Assembly (NCBI GenBank): GCA_020634375.1
Contig: JACKBX010000003.1
Coordinates: 558,001-622,000, forward strand
Length of the DNA stretch: 64,000 bases
Source: Ardenticatenaceae bacterium
Lineage (GTDB): Bacteria; Chloroflexota; Anaerolineae; Promineifilales; Promineifilaceae
Direction of reading: 5' to 3'
Below, in pieces: positions 63,732-64,000 of this stretch; within the stretch, counting starts at the first letter, position 1, and each line of letters opens with the position of its first letter. The translations under genes and the position numbers were made by a program. The notes beneath the pieces were generated by a model that ran no database searches, had not been told where the DNA came from, and saw only the letters and a program-made list of their open reading frames with translations.

Positions 63732-64000
63732 ATGAAAGTAAGCGGCATTTTGGCAACCAAGACAGGCGGTGTCATTACAGCACACCCAGATCAACAAATT
63801 CGGGAAGCAGCCACCATGATGGCCAAGCACAACATTGGTTCAATTGTCGTGGTTAATCAAGCGGGTGAATTAGTCGGCATCCTCTCGGAGCGTGATATTG
63901 TGCGCAAGGCCGTGACCCATGACCACGTGTTTGACATGCCCATCAGCGACGTGATGACACAAAACGTAGTCACGGCGCTGCCACAGGATGACTTAATGTC
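63732..64000 (+). CDS. CBS-domain protein, N-terminal part (runs off the window)
   Basis: AGGAG lies before the ATG at 63732. The 89 visible codons give one full CBS motif (VSGILATKTGGVITAHPDQQ, then AAKHNIGSIVVV-like and ELVGILSERDIVRKAV) and the start of a second (ISDVMTQNVVTALPQDD). Probably a stand-alone two-CBS protein of about 140 residues that binds adenine nucleotides. It differs from the CBS-ACT protein at 59101. Confidence 0.88.
   Translation, partial: MKVSGILATKTGGVITAHPDQQIREAATMMAKHNIGSIVVVNQAGELVGILSERDIVRKAVTHDHVFDMPISDVMTQNVVTALPQDDLM

Noticed and set aside
63512..63856. A 114-codon open frame across the terminator and CBS start
   Set aside because: It crosses a strong terminator and a promoter and overlaps a CBS gene with a clear ribosome-binding site in another frame.

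Overview
The window looks like chromosomal DNA of a filamentous or free-living Chloroflexota bacterium (Anaerolineae/Ardenticatenia-like). This is inferred from gene content: multi-domain GAF/HAMP histidine kinases, a full Liv-type transporter, LacI-regulated sugar ABC cassettes, lipoproteins with Thr/Pro linkers, and a secreted protein ending in a YLPFVLK-type C-terminus. No rRNA, tRNA, CRISPR array, prophage or insertion sequence was recognised. GC content is roughly balanced and coding density is high on both strands.

Layout. 1-11.3 kb: end of an MFS transporter gene, a YugP-type metallopeptidase, a P450/GNAT pair, a homocysteine methyltransferase/Nudix pair, an S33-type hydrolase lipoprotein and a 1,063-residue secreted protein. 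11.5-25.2 kb (all minus strand): a glycoside utilisation locus. In transcription order it holds a LacI regulator, a solute-binding protein with two fused near-identical domains, two permeases, a GH1 beta-glucosidase, small unknown genes, a TreS-like GH13 enzyme, a P-loop kinase and a GH13 sucrose-phosphorylase-family enzyme. No transport ATPase gene is present. Nearly every gene in this block except lacI carries +1/-1 frameshifts, mostly in homopolymers, while genes on both sides are intact; I read this as a patch of poorly polished sequence rather than decay. 25.2-36.5 kb: receiver-adenylate cyclase, two prolyl-tRNA synthetases of different classes side by side, two tandem GAF histidine kinases (the second has lost both phospho-acceptors), a 21-bp repeat array and adenine deaminase. 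36.6-44.7 kb: secreted protein plus a surface-glycan cluster (two GT4 enzymes, pyruvyl transferase, flippase, sulfatase-fold enzyme). 44.9-50.6 kb: Sat-CysC fusion, extra CysC, PrmC, TsaC, SH3 protein, A-type Fe-S carrier, DUF2203. 50.6-59.8 kb: a dCACHE histidine kinase and OmpR-type regulator leading into livJ-H-M-G-F and a CBS-ACT protein. 59.8-64 kb: GT83-like membrane glycosyltransferase, LysM-glycoside hydrolase, and the start of a CBS protein.

Two genome-scale patterns stand out. (1) The 8-bp palindrome ACGGCCGT occurs about 86 times by eye against about one expected, in all reading frames and between genes. It behaves like the cyanobacterial HIP1 element but has a different sequence. 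(2) About ten gaps between co-directional genes, plus one site inside a coding region, hold foldback elements of one design (short degenerate direct repeats followed by their reverse complements), each built from a different sequence. These two are the best candidates for an undescribed feature of this lineage.
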